Assembly (NCBI GenBank): GCA_051747265.1
Contig: JBNJFY010000004.1
Location: 248,001-312,000, forward strand
Reading direction: 5' to 3'
DNA: 64,000 nt
Source: JBNJFY01 sp051747265
Lineage (GTDB): Bacteria > Bacteroidota > Rhodothermia > Balneolales > Balneolaceae
Below the pieces are notes generated by a model. It made no database searches. It saw nothing but the letters and a program-made list of their open reading frames with translations, and was not told where the DNA came from. Of the stretch, positions 35,712 to 43,610 are shown piece by piece. Positions within the stretch are counted from its first letter, which is position 1, and each line of letters opens with the position of its first letter. The translations under genes were made by a program, and so were the position numbers.

Positions 35712-38555
35712 GTGAGTAGCGACTTATTTCGATTGCGAACAAATCTTATGGTGATGCAGACGTCGAGTGCGTTGAATCGTACATCGCGTCGTATATCGGA
35801 TTCGTTGTTACGACTTTCCACCGGTAATCGTCTTGCCAAAGCGGAGACAGATTCGGCCAGTTTTTCCATCGCCGCTAAAATTCGATCTCGACTGGCTGGT
35901 CTCAATCAAGCGCTCCAAAATGTGAGTGACGCCAAAGGAATGTTGGATGTTGCCGAGCAGAATTTGGTTCAAATCAATGAACGGTTGATGACCATACGAC
36001 AGGCGGTTATTAAAGCGTCTAGTGCAACGCCGGGGGCCATAGAGCGTTCCTTTATAAGAGATCAGATTAATGGACTGGGGCAGGAAATAAATGCATTGGT
36101 TGGCCAAGCCCAGTATGCGGGGATCCCATTACTAGATGGTTCACTGGATTCACAATTTCAGGTGGGGGAACAAGCCGGTTCCACTCTTTCATTGGCCTTA
36201 GACAAGGACATTACCGTAGAAGATTTGGTGGTTGAAGAAGTGAGCTCGGAAGGTGCTTTAACAGGAGCTTCATTGAACTCATCGACCAATATCAATGATG
36301 TGGACCAATTTGAGGGTATACAGGCTGGTGATACCTTTGATATTGTCCTTACCAAGGGAGACGGTACAGATGTAACCATCGGTATCACAGCCGCTGGAAG
36401 TAAAGGACAACTTACATCCACAACCTTTGGAGATATTGTTACTGCCATCAATAATGAAGGAACCTTTCAAGCCAGTTTTGATGGCGGGGCCATTAAGATA
36501 ACGCAAGTGGATAACCCCGATAGTAATAATTTGGCCTTACGGTTCAATAATTTTACGGAATTCCCCGGCACAGATGGCGCGTCTAGTTCACTCGCATTTA
36601 ATTTTGACACCTCAAAAGGGGTACTGGTAAGTAATTTTACTACGGGTGGTGTTACTTCGGGCACTACGTTGAATAGTATTAATGAGTTTTCAAATCTGGA
36701 AGGTCAGGATACGCTTACTATTGATGTGACTACCCGGGATGGCGCAACGGTTAATACCAGCATCACACTACCCGGAGCAGAAGGGACCACCAGCAACTAC
36801 ACGGCCGGTGATCTGGTCAATGATTTGCAAGCATCGTTTACAGCACAAGGTGTTGATTTGACGGCCAGCTTAACTGGTGGCCAAATAGAAATTCAGGAGA
36901 CGGATTTAGCTCAATTTTCGCTTAGTGCCAGCAGTTCTTTTACGGAAAATAATTTAGATGCCGGAGCGGCCTCTATATCTCTGGTGAGTTTTCAGTCGAT
37001 TTCAAAAAATGTAGTTAATACTGATCTTGCCGCGATTACGGGGGGCAGTGCGTTATCCGGAACCACCGTACAAGCCAATAACAATTTGGTGATCGGAGAA
37101 AATCTTTCTGATGGAGATACTTTCGATATCCTGCTTACTGGCAATGATGGCTCCACAGAAACTATCAACTATACCTACAATGCGGGAGATACCTTTTCAG
37201 ATTTGGTAACGGCTATAGATGGTAGTTCTGCGTTTGATGCCTATATCAACGGATCCAATGAACTGATCGTTGAAGAACTTCAGCCCACCTTAGGGGGAAG
37301 TTTAAATGTGCAGTTTACAAACTTAAACTCTGGTACTGGGTCTCTGGTTAATACCACATTTGGTGCCGGGACACAACAGGTAGTTAGTAGCGAGAGTTTA
37401 TGGACGCCAGACAGTGGCACTGACTTTGATACTACCACCAGACTGGAGCAACTGGATGGGTTCACGAACGTTCAGGCGGGAGATACTCTCGATATTCAAC
37501 TTCGTAGTGGAACCGGCGCGGTCTATGATTTCACATATACGTTTGGGGGTAATCTGGGAACTACAAGTGATGACACGGTCCAGGATCTTATGACGGCCAT
37601 TCAAAATCAATCGGATGGTTCAGCTAATTTCGTAACTTCTTTTGATACCACTAATAACGCCATTATCGTTGAGGATACGACCAATCCTAATGGCGGCGGC
37701 CTTGCACTCAGCTTTACCAACTATACAGAACAAGCTTATCCTAATAATGCCAGCACTCCCTCACCGCCGCTCAGTTTTAGTTATAATACTTCCATAGATG
37801 GATTGGAATCCCAACAGCTTACCGTTTCTGGGGCTTCCGCTAATAGTGGAACACAGTTAAATCAATTGGATGGATTTTCCAATATTGAAGATGGCGATCA
37901 GTTACAGGTTACCGTTACCAATCGGGCCGGATCCAGCCAAACCCTTACCCTGAATTTTGACAATTTGAGCACCGGGCAATCTTCCACCGAAACAGTGGGT
38001 GATGTAGTAAACCTTATTGACGGTACTACCATTGGGGGTGTTCAGATGTCCGCTACTCTCAACAATGGCCGTATTGAAATCACGGAAGATAATCCCCCGC
38101 AAATAGGTGGACTCGCTGCTAGCACGGGATTTACAGAAAACAATATTGACGAGACTCCCAAGACATTTACCAATGTCCAATTCAATATATCAGACTTTTT
38201 ACGGGTCAGTGATAGTACCGGACTGGTAATCGGATTAGGTTTTGTCGATTTTAGCGATCAAACTGATTTGACCCCGGAAATATCACGGATTATGCTAGAA
38301 AACATAGACGATTCAATCAACAGGGTGATTAGTACCATTAACCAAATTGGTACGTTTCAAACCCGTCTGAGTAACCGGGAAATCAATCTCCAGAGTTCTA
38401 TCATCAACAATGAACAAGTGAAATCCAGAATTCAAGATCTCGATTACGCCAAAGAGTATAGTCGATTGGTGCAGAATCAAATTTTACGGCAATATCAGAT
38501 TTTAAGTCAAGCGCAAGCGAACTTGGCTCCCTCCAATGTATTGTCACTACTCTAA
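35712..38555 (+). CDS. flagellin with large repetitive surface domain
   Basis: The filament subunit, 947 residues against about 270-500 for typical flagellins. Conserved coiled-coil ends are intact: residues 1-165 (LLRLSTGNRLAKAETDSASFSIAAKIRSRLAGLNQALQNVSDAKGMLDVAEQNL in several pieces) and 850-947, finishing in NQILRQYQILSQAQANLAPSNVLSLL-type text. Between them lie five diverged repeats of about 100-130 residues (about 181-300, 311-440, 445-555, 560-690, 705-815), each with an FxNxxxGDTxDIxL strand and a later DLVxAIN-like helix, resembling flagellin hook-IN modules. Starts at GTG 35712 (no ATG fits). Driven by the sigma-28 promoter; no terminator before the LuxE-like gene 18 bp downstream. 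One Cys-free, Thr/Ser/Asn-rich surface is suited to glycosylation. Confidence 0.95.
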   Translation: MSSDLFRLRTNLMVMQTSSALNRTSRRISDSLLRLSTGNRLAKAETDSASFSIAAKIRSRLAGLNQALQNVSDAKGMLDVAEQNLVQINERLMTIRQAVIKASSATPGAIERSFIRDQINGLGQEINALVGQAQYAGIPLLDGSLDSQFQVGEQAGSTLSLALDKDITVEDLVVEEVSSEGALTGASLNSSTNINDVDQFEGIQAGDTFDIVLTKGDGTDVTIGITAAGSKGQLTSTTFGDIVTAINNEGTFQASFDGGAIKITQVDNPDSNNLALRFNNFTEFPGTDGASSSLAFNFDTSKGVLVSNFTTGGVTSGTTLNSINEFSNLEGQDTLTIDVTTRDGATVNTSITLPGAEGTTSNYTAGDLVNDLQASFTAQGVDLTASLTGGQIEIQETDLAQFSLSASSSFTENNLDAGAASISLVSFQSISKNVVNTDLAAITGGSALSGTTVQANNNLVIGENLSDGDTFDILLTGNDGSTETINYTYNAGDTFSDLVTAIDGSSAFDAYINGSNELIVEELQPTLGGSLNVQFTNLNSGTGSLVNTTFGAGTQQVVSSESLWTPDSGTDFDTTTRLEQLDGFTNVQAGDTLDIQLRSGTGAVYDFTYTFGGNLGTTSDDTVQDLMTAIQNQSDGSANFVTSFDTTNNAIIVEDTTNPNGGGLALSFTNYTEQAYPNNASTPSPPLSFSYNTSIDGLESQQLTVSGASANSGTQLNQLDGFSNIEDGDQLQVTVTNRAGSSQTLTLNFDNLSTGQSSTETVGDVVNLIDGTTIGGVQMSATLNNGRIEITEDNPPQIGGLAASTGFTENNIDETPKTFTNVQFNISDFLRVSDSTGLVIGLGFVDFSDQTDLTPEISRIMLENIDDSINRVISTINQIGTFQTRLSNREINLQSSIINNEQVKSRIQDLDYAKEYSRLVQNQILRQYQILSQAQANLAPSNVLSLL

Positions 38556-38573
38556 TTCTGATTGATATCTCAA

Positions 38574-39572
38574 ATGAATATCTCGGATCTGTTTTCCTTA
38601 GATCAATCGTTTGCATCACGCGCGTTGGCCGTGTATCGCCATCAGTATGAACATAATATTGTATACCAGAAGTTTTGCGATGCTATAGGTGTGAAGAAGG
38701 ATCTGGTATCGATTAATGATATTCCACTTTTACCGATCGAAGCATTCAAAGAAGTAGATGTTAGAACCGACGCAAACCTGTCGGACGATGCGGAAGAATT
38801 GGTTTTCCACAGCAGTGGTACCGGAGGAATGGAACGATCCGAACATTGGATAGGCGATCACAGAATATATCATGAAAGTGTATTAAATGGATTCAAATGG
38901 GCATATCCCGATCTTCAAGATCCCATAATATGGGCTTATTTACCGCATTATGTGGATAATCCCCATTCTTCACTGGTCCACATGCTGAAGCATTTGATTG
39001 CGCAGGATAACACCGGAAAAAGCCAGTTTTTACCATTGAATGAACCGCTGGACGAGGCATTGATAGCATTTGCTCATCAGACTGATCGTACGGTTGTCAT
39101 TTTTGGCGCGGCATTCGGATTGATGGATCTGATTGATGAACGAACATACGATTTGCCGGATCAAACTATTGTTATTGAAACGGGGGGGATGAAAACCTAC
39201 CGGCGGGAAATGGCTCGACAGGTCATGCATCAACGATTAGCGGAGGCGTTACAGCTTCCCCTTCATCATATCCATTCGGAATATGGCATGGCGGAACTGG
39301 TTAGTCAGGCCTACGCAAGAGAAATAAATCATTTTAAAGCACCACCCTGGATGCAAATTTCCATTCATGATCCGGATGAGCCCTTGCGGAAATTACCAGC
39401 TGGCGAAGAAGGCTTGATTGGGGTCATCGATCTGGGAAATTGGTACTCCTGCAGTTTTCTGTTGACCGGAGATCGAGGGGTTTGCCATTCGGATGGAAGC
39501 TTCAATGTATTGGGGCGTTGGAACCCTGAAAATCTGAGAGGATGCAATTTTTTAATTGAGGAGGAGAGATGA
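38574..39572 (+). CDS. LuxE-family acyl-protein synthetase
   Basis: LuxE enzymes activate a fatty acid as acyl-AMP and then carry it on a C-terminal cysteine for delivery to LuxC. From ATG 38574 the protein is 332 residues. Seen: the adenylate-forming motif VFHSSGTGGMERSEHW (about 77-92), HSEYGMAELVSQAYA (ANL-type A5 motif), TGDRGVCHSDGSFNVLGRW, and Cys324 in LRGCNFL, the position of the acylated cysteine in Vibrio LuxE. It overlaps the LuxC-like gene by 4 bp and follows the flagellin by 18 bp with no terminator. No luxAB luciferase genes are present, so bioluminescence is unlikely. Confidence 0.85.
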   Translation: MNISDLFSLDQSFASRALAVYRHQYEHNIVYQKFCDAIGVKKDLVSINDIPLLPIEAFKEVDVRTDANLSDDAEELVFHSSGTGGMERSEHWIGDHRIYHESVLNGFKWAYPDLQDPIIWAYLPHYVDNPHSSLVHMLKHLIAQDNTGKSQFLPLNEPLDEALIAFAHQTDRTVVIFGAAFGLMDLIDERTYDLPDQTIVIETGGMKTYRREMARQVMHQRLAEALQLPLHHIHSEYGMAELVSQAYAREINHFKAPPWMQISIHDPDEPLRKLPAGEEGLIGVIDLGNWYSCSFLLTGDRGVCHSDGSFNVLGRWNPENLRGCNFLIEEER

Positions 39573-40648
39573 AGGCAGAAAACTTTCCTCAGGAACGATT
39601 TGAAACTTTAATGGATGCCTTGGAGGCATGGTTCCAACCGGATAATCAACCGCTTCAAGAGGCCATTGAGCGCACCGAAACGGAGGGCTATTTTGCCAGG
39701 CAGGATATACGGTTTGCTATTCTTGCATTAAAACGAGCACTTGTCCGAGAGGACCTGAAGCAATGGCTGGAGGTGGTTTGGCAACAATCGCGCACTAAAC
39801 GGAACAGCCGACAAGTTCTCTGTTTACATGCTGGAAATATTCCACTGGTTGGATTTCAGGATGTGCTGGTTACGTTGTTAGCTGGCCATCAATATACCGG
39901 TAAAGTCTCCAAGAAGGATCCGTATCTAATACCCTGTCTCCTGGATCATTTAGCTACCTACGGATTTGAGCTATCATACCGTTTGACCCTCGATGAATTA
40001 CCAACCAAACAGTATGATGATATTTTATTTTCCGGATCTGAGCATACGGTTCCCCAAGTGAAGCAGAACTTGCAGAAGCTACAACTCATCCATGAGAAGA
40101 GTCGTTGGTTGGTTCGTACTGCCCATTTTTCGGTGGCTTATCTGGATACCGAGCATCCTCAGCACATGGAAGCTTTGACTGAAGCAATATTTCGGTATGG
40201 AGGGCAGGGGTGCCGGTCGGTGGGCATTGTAGTAAGTCCGTACAGTTTGGATGAGATTAAATGCGAATTTACCGATTACATTGAATCGTTTTGGCTGGAG
40301 AACCCACAATTGCTTCAACCCAAACCCAAATTGTTCTACCGGTATGCGTATAATAAGGCGATTCAACGAAGCCAGGCCTGGTTGGATCATTTTTTATTAC
40401 AGGAGGGAGGTTTCGAGTTCGATCAATCTTTCATCACGTATTGGCACCAGGGAGAACTCGATGAAATGTTGAATGTGGCCGATCTCTATGAGCAGCAGAT
40501 CCAGCAGCTCTATGTGCCTACGCCGGAATATGATTTGGGTCGGTGGAACCATCATGCGGAAATGCTTTCCAATGCTCAACAACCTCCGCTGAATTGGAAA
40601 CCCGATGGAATTGATCCTCTTCGCTGGTTACTTCAAGTTGATACCTAG
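39569..40648 (+). CDS. LuxC-family acyl-CoA/acyl-protein reductase
   Basis: LuxC reduces an activated acyl group to aldehyde with NADPH through an acyl-cysteine. The 359-residue protein has CLHAGNIPLVGFQDVLVTLLAG (about 85-106), ILFSGSEHTV and the nucleophile Cys215 in FRYGGQGCRSVGIVV. It is shorter than Vibrio LuxC (about 480), lacking N-terminal sequence. ATG 39569 overlaps the LuxE-like stop (ATGA), so the two proteins are made together, as a two-part fatty-acid reductase. Their end product is unknown; the position behind flagellin suggests modification of surface structures. The stop overlaps that of the convergent DUF5916 gene. Confidence 0.85.
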   Translation: MKAENFPQERFETLMDALEAWFQPDNQPLQEAIERTETEGYFARQDIRFAILALKRALVREDLKQWLEVVWQQSRTKRNSRQVLCLHAGNIPLVGFQDVLVTLLAGHQYTGKVSKKDPYLIPCLLDHLATYGFELSYRLTLDELPTKQYDDILFSGSEHTVPQVKQNLQKLQLIHEKSRWLVRTAHFSVAYLDTEHPQHMEALTEAIFRYGGQGCRSVGIVVSPYSLDEIKCEFTDYIESFWLENPQLLQPKPKLFYRYAYNKAIQRSQAWLDHFLLQEGGFEFDQSFITYWHQGELDEMLNVADLYEQQIQQLYVPTPEYDLGRWNHHAEMLSNAQQPPLNWKPDGIDPLRWLLQVDT

Positions 40649-43338
40649 TTTACCGGTAGCCAATAGGATATTTTTAAAGCTAATACATTATCTCCGGTGG
40701 CGGTCAGTGATTTGGATAATTCCGCGGGATTGACCATCAATGATTCCTCAAGAGAAGAATAACGTGATTGTTGCCAGACTAAATATAAAGTGCTGCCCGG
40801 ACGCCATTGATAACGGATGACTAAATTGCTTCGGAATGATCGGACTAAGTAATCCGGATCATCGATTTCAAAACTTTGCGCTCCATCGGTAACCTGTAAT
40901 GTGTTCTCATCAATACGTTCGATTGAGGTGCCATCGGTTCCATATTCCCTCAAATGAAACGAGGAGGGGGCAGCAAGTTCGCCAGGATTAAAATAGTCGC
41001 CACTAGCCGCAAAAGGCTCAGCATAAGCTTCTACACTCAGGTCGGGAGTAAAGGAATAATTGACCCGCAGTCGTAAAGAAAGCCGACTTCGCTTGATGCG
41101 GCTAAATACATAACGATTACCAAACGTTTGGGCCGGGCCGTTGTCTAAGGTGGTTACATATTGACGGGCGTCTTCCCGTTGGTAATAACTAGGGCGTAAA
41201 GAAATTTTCCAACGTTGCCCTAATTGAAATTCATAATAAAAGTTGGTGTTAAAACTCCATCCCCCAAATTCATCTTCGGAGTACCCAAAATAGGTGCTGT
41301 AATAGGTGGTTTGTCCTCGATCAGATCTCAAGTCTAACCCCATGCTCCAAGATTGGGGAGTGCCCATTAAAGGCCCGCCACGAGTGGCATTATCTGAAAA
41401 TGAGCGGGGACTGAAGTTGAAATTAAATCCTGTATTCCAAAAATTCGCCCATTGCCAATCGGTCCAAAACCGATATCTGATACCTGTATTAATGCCGCCA
41501 TAATTCCAGCTACGGGAATATCTAACATTGAAATCGTAGTTTTGATACCAGTCGCTGGGGTTATTTTCTCTCCAAGTTAACCGTCCACCTATATTAATGT
41601 CATCTGCCGTACTGAGGATCCCCATATCATTGAGTTCAAACTCAGGCGATTCAGTGGATCCGTAGATAGACCATAAAAAATGTTCACCACCTTCGCGGGT
41701 CAGGTCGATACTGCCGCGAAAACCAGTCAAGGTGTTTCTAGTGGAATCCAAAGTCACGTAATCGGCATCGGGTCGCTGAAAATATCGCGCGCTACTTAGC
41801 TGAGTATTGGTGATGGCATCCTTGGAACCTTTTACATAGCTAAAACCAGCGTCTCCATTGAGTTCATACTCTCCTTCATTAAAGCGAAGATTCCAATCAA
41901 AACCACCGGTCATCGCTCCTTTATGCAGTAAGGATTCAAGATGTGGTTTCTGCTCTAAATTTCGACTAACACCAGTTAGGATAATACCCGCAGTAGAAGA
42001 GTAGGGGCCAAATTCCTGTTGTAATCGAACCACATTGTAATTAGTGAGCGGTTCCGATAAAACATCCTCATTTTGATTGGTTTGAGCATTATAATAGGTA
42101 GCGTGTTCCTTCGCTGTTAATGCAGACAAGGCGCCCACTGAAAGACCAGATGGTAGCCGTCCAGTGATTTTTGAGGCGCCCAGGATGGGGGTATTATTTT
42201 CCATATCCACGTAGTCATTATCGGGTGTGTAGCTAGGTGAAGAACCAATGCGACGAGAATAGAAATAGTTGGCTCCACCACCATCCAGCAACTGCCGACC
42301 TTCGGTGAAAAAAGGCCGTCGCTCTGAGAAACGCGTTTCATACGCGGATAAATTTACTTGGGCAGGATCGGCTTCCACTTGGCCAAAGTCAGGGTTAATC
42401 GTGGCATCAACAGTAAGGTTCGAACCAAGCCCAACCTTAATATCTCCTCCTAACCGACCATTCCATTCCCAAGGCTCCTGGAACGGATTGGCCTGATCAA
42501 CATTGCCGTTATTAAACGCATCGCCCGCTGCATAAGGAAGTATTTCAAAACGTTTGGATGGCTCAATCCCTCGAATATTTGTTAACAGACCAAATCGTGA
42601 GGCCCATCCGGTTTTATCTTTGGGTATATAGATCCAAAAATCATCCTCATTCATATTGGGGATGTACCGGTTGATATTTAAGCCCCAATGCTGAAGGTGG
42701 GCTTCATTATACCGCAGTTGCGAAAACGGGATCTTAAATTCGGCAGTCCAGCCTAAAGAATCTTGATGTACTTTCCCACTCCATACCGGATTCCAGGAAT
42801 AATCTCGTCGGTACGGATTATCTTCAGAATGGTAATAATCAGCCCGTGTGCCAGAAGCGGTTAATGCAAAACTGTATGACGTTCTGCGATCTAAGTAGGT
42901 ATCCAATGTGATGATGATCCGTTCAGATTTACCAGCATCATCTCGCCGGGATACGATAGACTGAATATTTTCAGGGTCATCACTATACATTCGCGCACCG
43001 ATGTACAAAGCTTCATCATCATAAACAAAGGCCACTTTTGTTTTTTGAGTGGCGGGTTTTCCTTCTTTCGGATTCAGCTGGGTAAATTGATGGGCTTTTT
43101 CAGCATGCTCCCATATTTCTTCTTTAAGTTGCCCATCCAACTCAATGGACGAGTGTTCTAGCCGACGGGCGGAAACCCGTTTAGGGATGGCCATCGAAGT
43201 GGTGTCGTAATTTGAGTTTGGTCCCAAAGCAGGAGAAGACAGGGGTAACAGGGATGAAGCTCTAGCTACTGAAAGATGACCCCAGCAAATAAATATCAGT
43301 ATTAATATCAGGAAAGCACGTTGCACTAATGTAGTCAA
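40645..43338 (-). CDS. DUF5916 outer-membrane protein with CBM9-like N-terminal domain
   Basis: An 897-residue protein with signal peptide (LILILIFICWGHLSVA). Residues about 55-245 form a family 9 carbohydrate-binding-like module (IELDGQLKEEIWEHAEKAHQF, VAFVYDDEALYIGARMYSD, GWTAEFKIPFSQLRYNE). The remainder is a long beta-barrel starting with the DUF5916 hallmark VDATINPDFGQVEADPAQVNLSAYETRFSERRPFF and ending in a strand finishing ISYWLPVN. The family is widespread in Bacteroidota and Balneolota and is thought to act in uptake or binding at the outer membrane, with no proven substrate. Monocistronic; divergent from leuS across 272 bp. Confidence 0.85.
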   Translation of the reverse strand: MTTLVQRAFLILILIFICWGHLSVARASSLLPLSSPALGPNSNYDTTSMAIPKRVSARRLEHSSIELDGQLKEEIWEHAEKAHQFTQLNPKEGKPATQKTKVAFVYDDEALYIGARMYSDDPENIQSIVSRRDDAGKSERIIITLDTYLDRRTSYSFALTASGTRADYYHSEDNPYRRDYSWNPVWSGKVHQDSLGWTAEFKIPFSQLRYNEAHLQHWGLNINRYIPNMNEDDFWIYIPKDKTGWASRFGLLTNIRGIEPSKRFEILPYAAGDAFNNGNVDQANPFQEPWEWNGRLGGDIKVGLGSNLTVDATINPDFGQVEADPAQVNLSAYETRFSERRPFFTEGRQLLDGGGANYFYSRRIGSSPSYTPDNDYVDMENNTPILGASKITGRLPSGLSVGALSALTAKEHATYYNAQTNQNEDVLSEPLTNYNVVRLQQEFGPYSSTAGIILTGVSRNLEQKPHLESLLHKGAMTGGFDWNLRFNEGEYELNGDAGFSYVKGSKDAITNTQLSSARYFQRPDADYVTLDSTRNTLTGFRGSIDLTREGGEHFLWSIYGSTESPEFELNDMGILSTADDINIGGRLTWRENNPSDWYQNYDFNVRYSRSWNYGGINTGIRYRFWTDWQWANFWNTGFNFNFSPRSFSDNATRGGPLMGTPQSWSMGLDLRSDRGQTTYYSTYFGYSEDEFGGWSFNTNFYYEFQLGQRWKISLRPSYYQREDARQYVTTLDNGPAQTFGNRYVFSRIKRSRLSLRLRVNYSFTPDLSVEAYAEPFAASGDYFNPGELAAPSSFHLREYGTDGTSIERIDENTLQVTDGAQSFEIDDPDYLVRSFRSNLVIRYQWRPGSTLYLVWQQSRYSSLEESLMVNPAELSKSLTATGDNVLALKISYWLPVN

Positions 43339-43610
43339 AGTGTATTCGAAAATGTATTTGTTAAGTTAACAGAAGCGTTATTTAGCAAGCGCTTAAGTAT
43401 AGTAATTTGAAGGTCAGACATGTTTGAAATCCAGTTAAAAGGATGTAAAAAGGTATGTGGAATCTAAATATGATCTAACAAATATTTTGTTGATTAAGAC
43501 TGGTAATTTCTGCTAAAGTTGCCGGATAGTTCTTTCTTCAAAAGGCTAAAAAAATCCTTATCTTCGAAGCTTATTCACAAATCAAAAATCGGACTAGACC
43601 GACCCCGTTT

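Noticed and set aside
36252..38156. Tandem DNA repeat or CRISPR-like array in the flagellin gene
   Set aside because: The periodicity is at protein level with strong divergence; no short identical direct repeats or spacers are present.
38574..40648. Bioluminescence (lux) operon
   Set aside because: LuxE- and LuxC-like genes are present, but luxA, luxB and luxD are absent, and such pairs are widespread in non-luminous bacteria.
43339..43610. Possible T-box or tRNA-like leader upstream of leuS
   Set aside because: No specifier-loop or T-box sequence could be found, and T-boxes are almost confined to Firmicutes-type bacteria.
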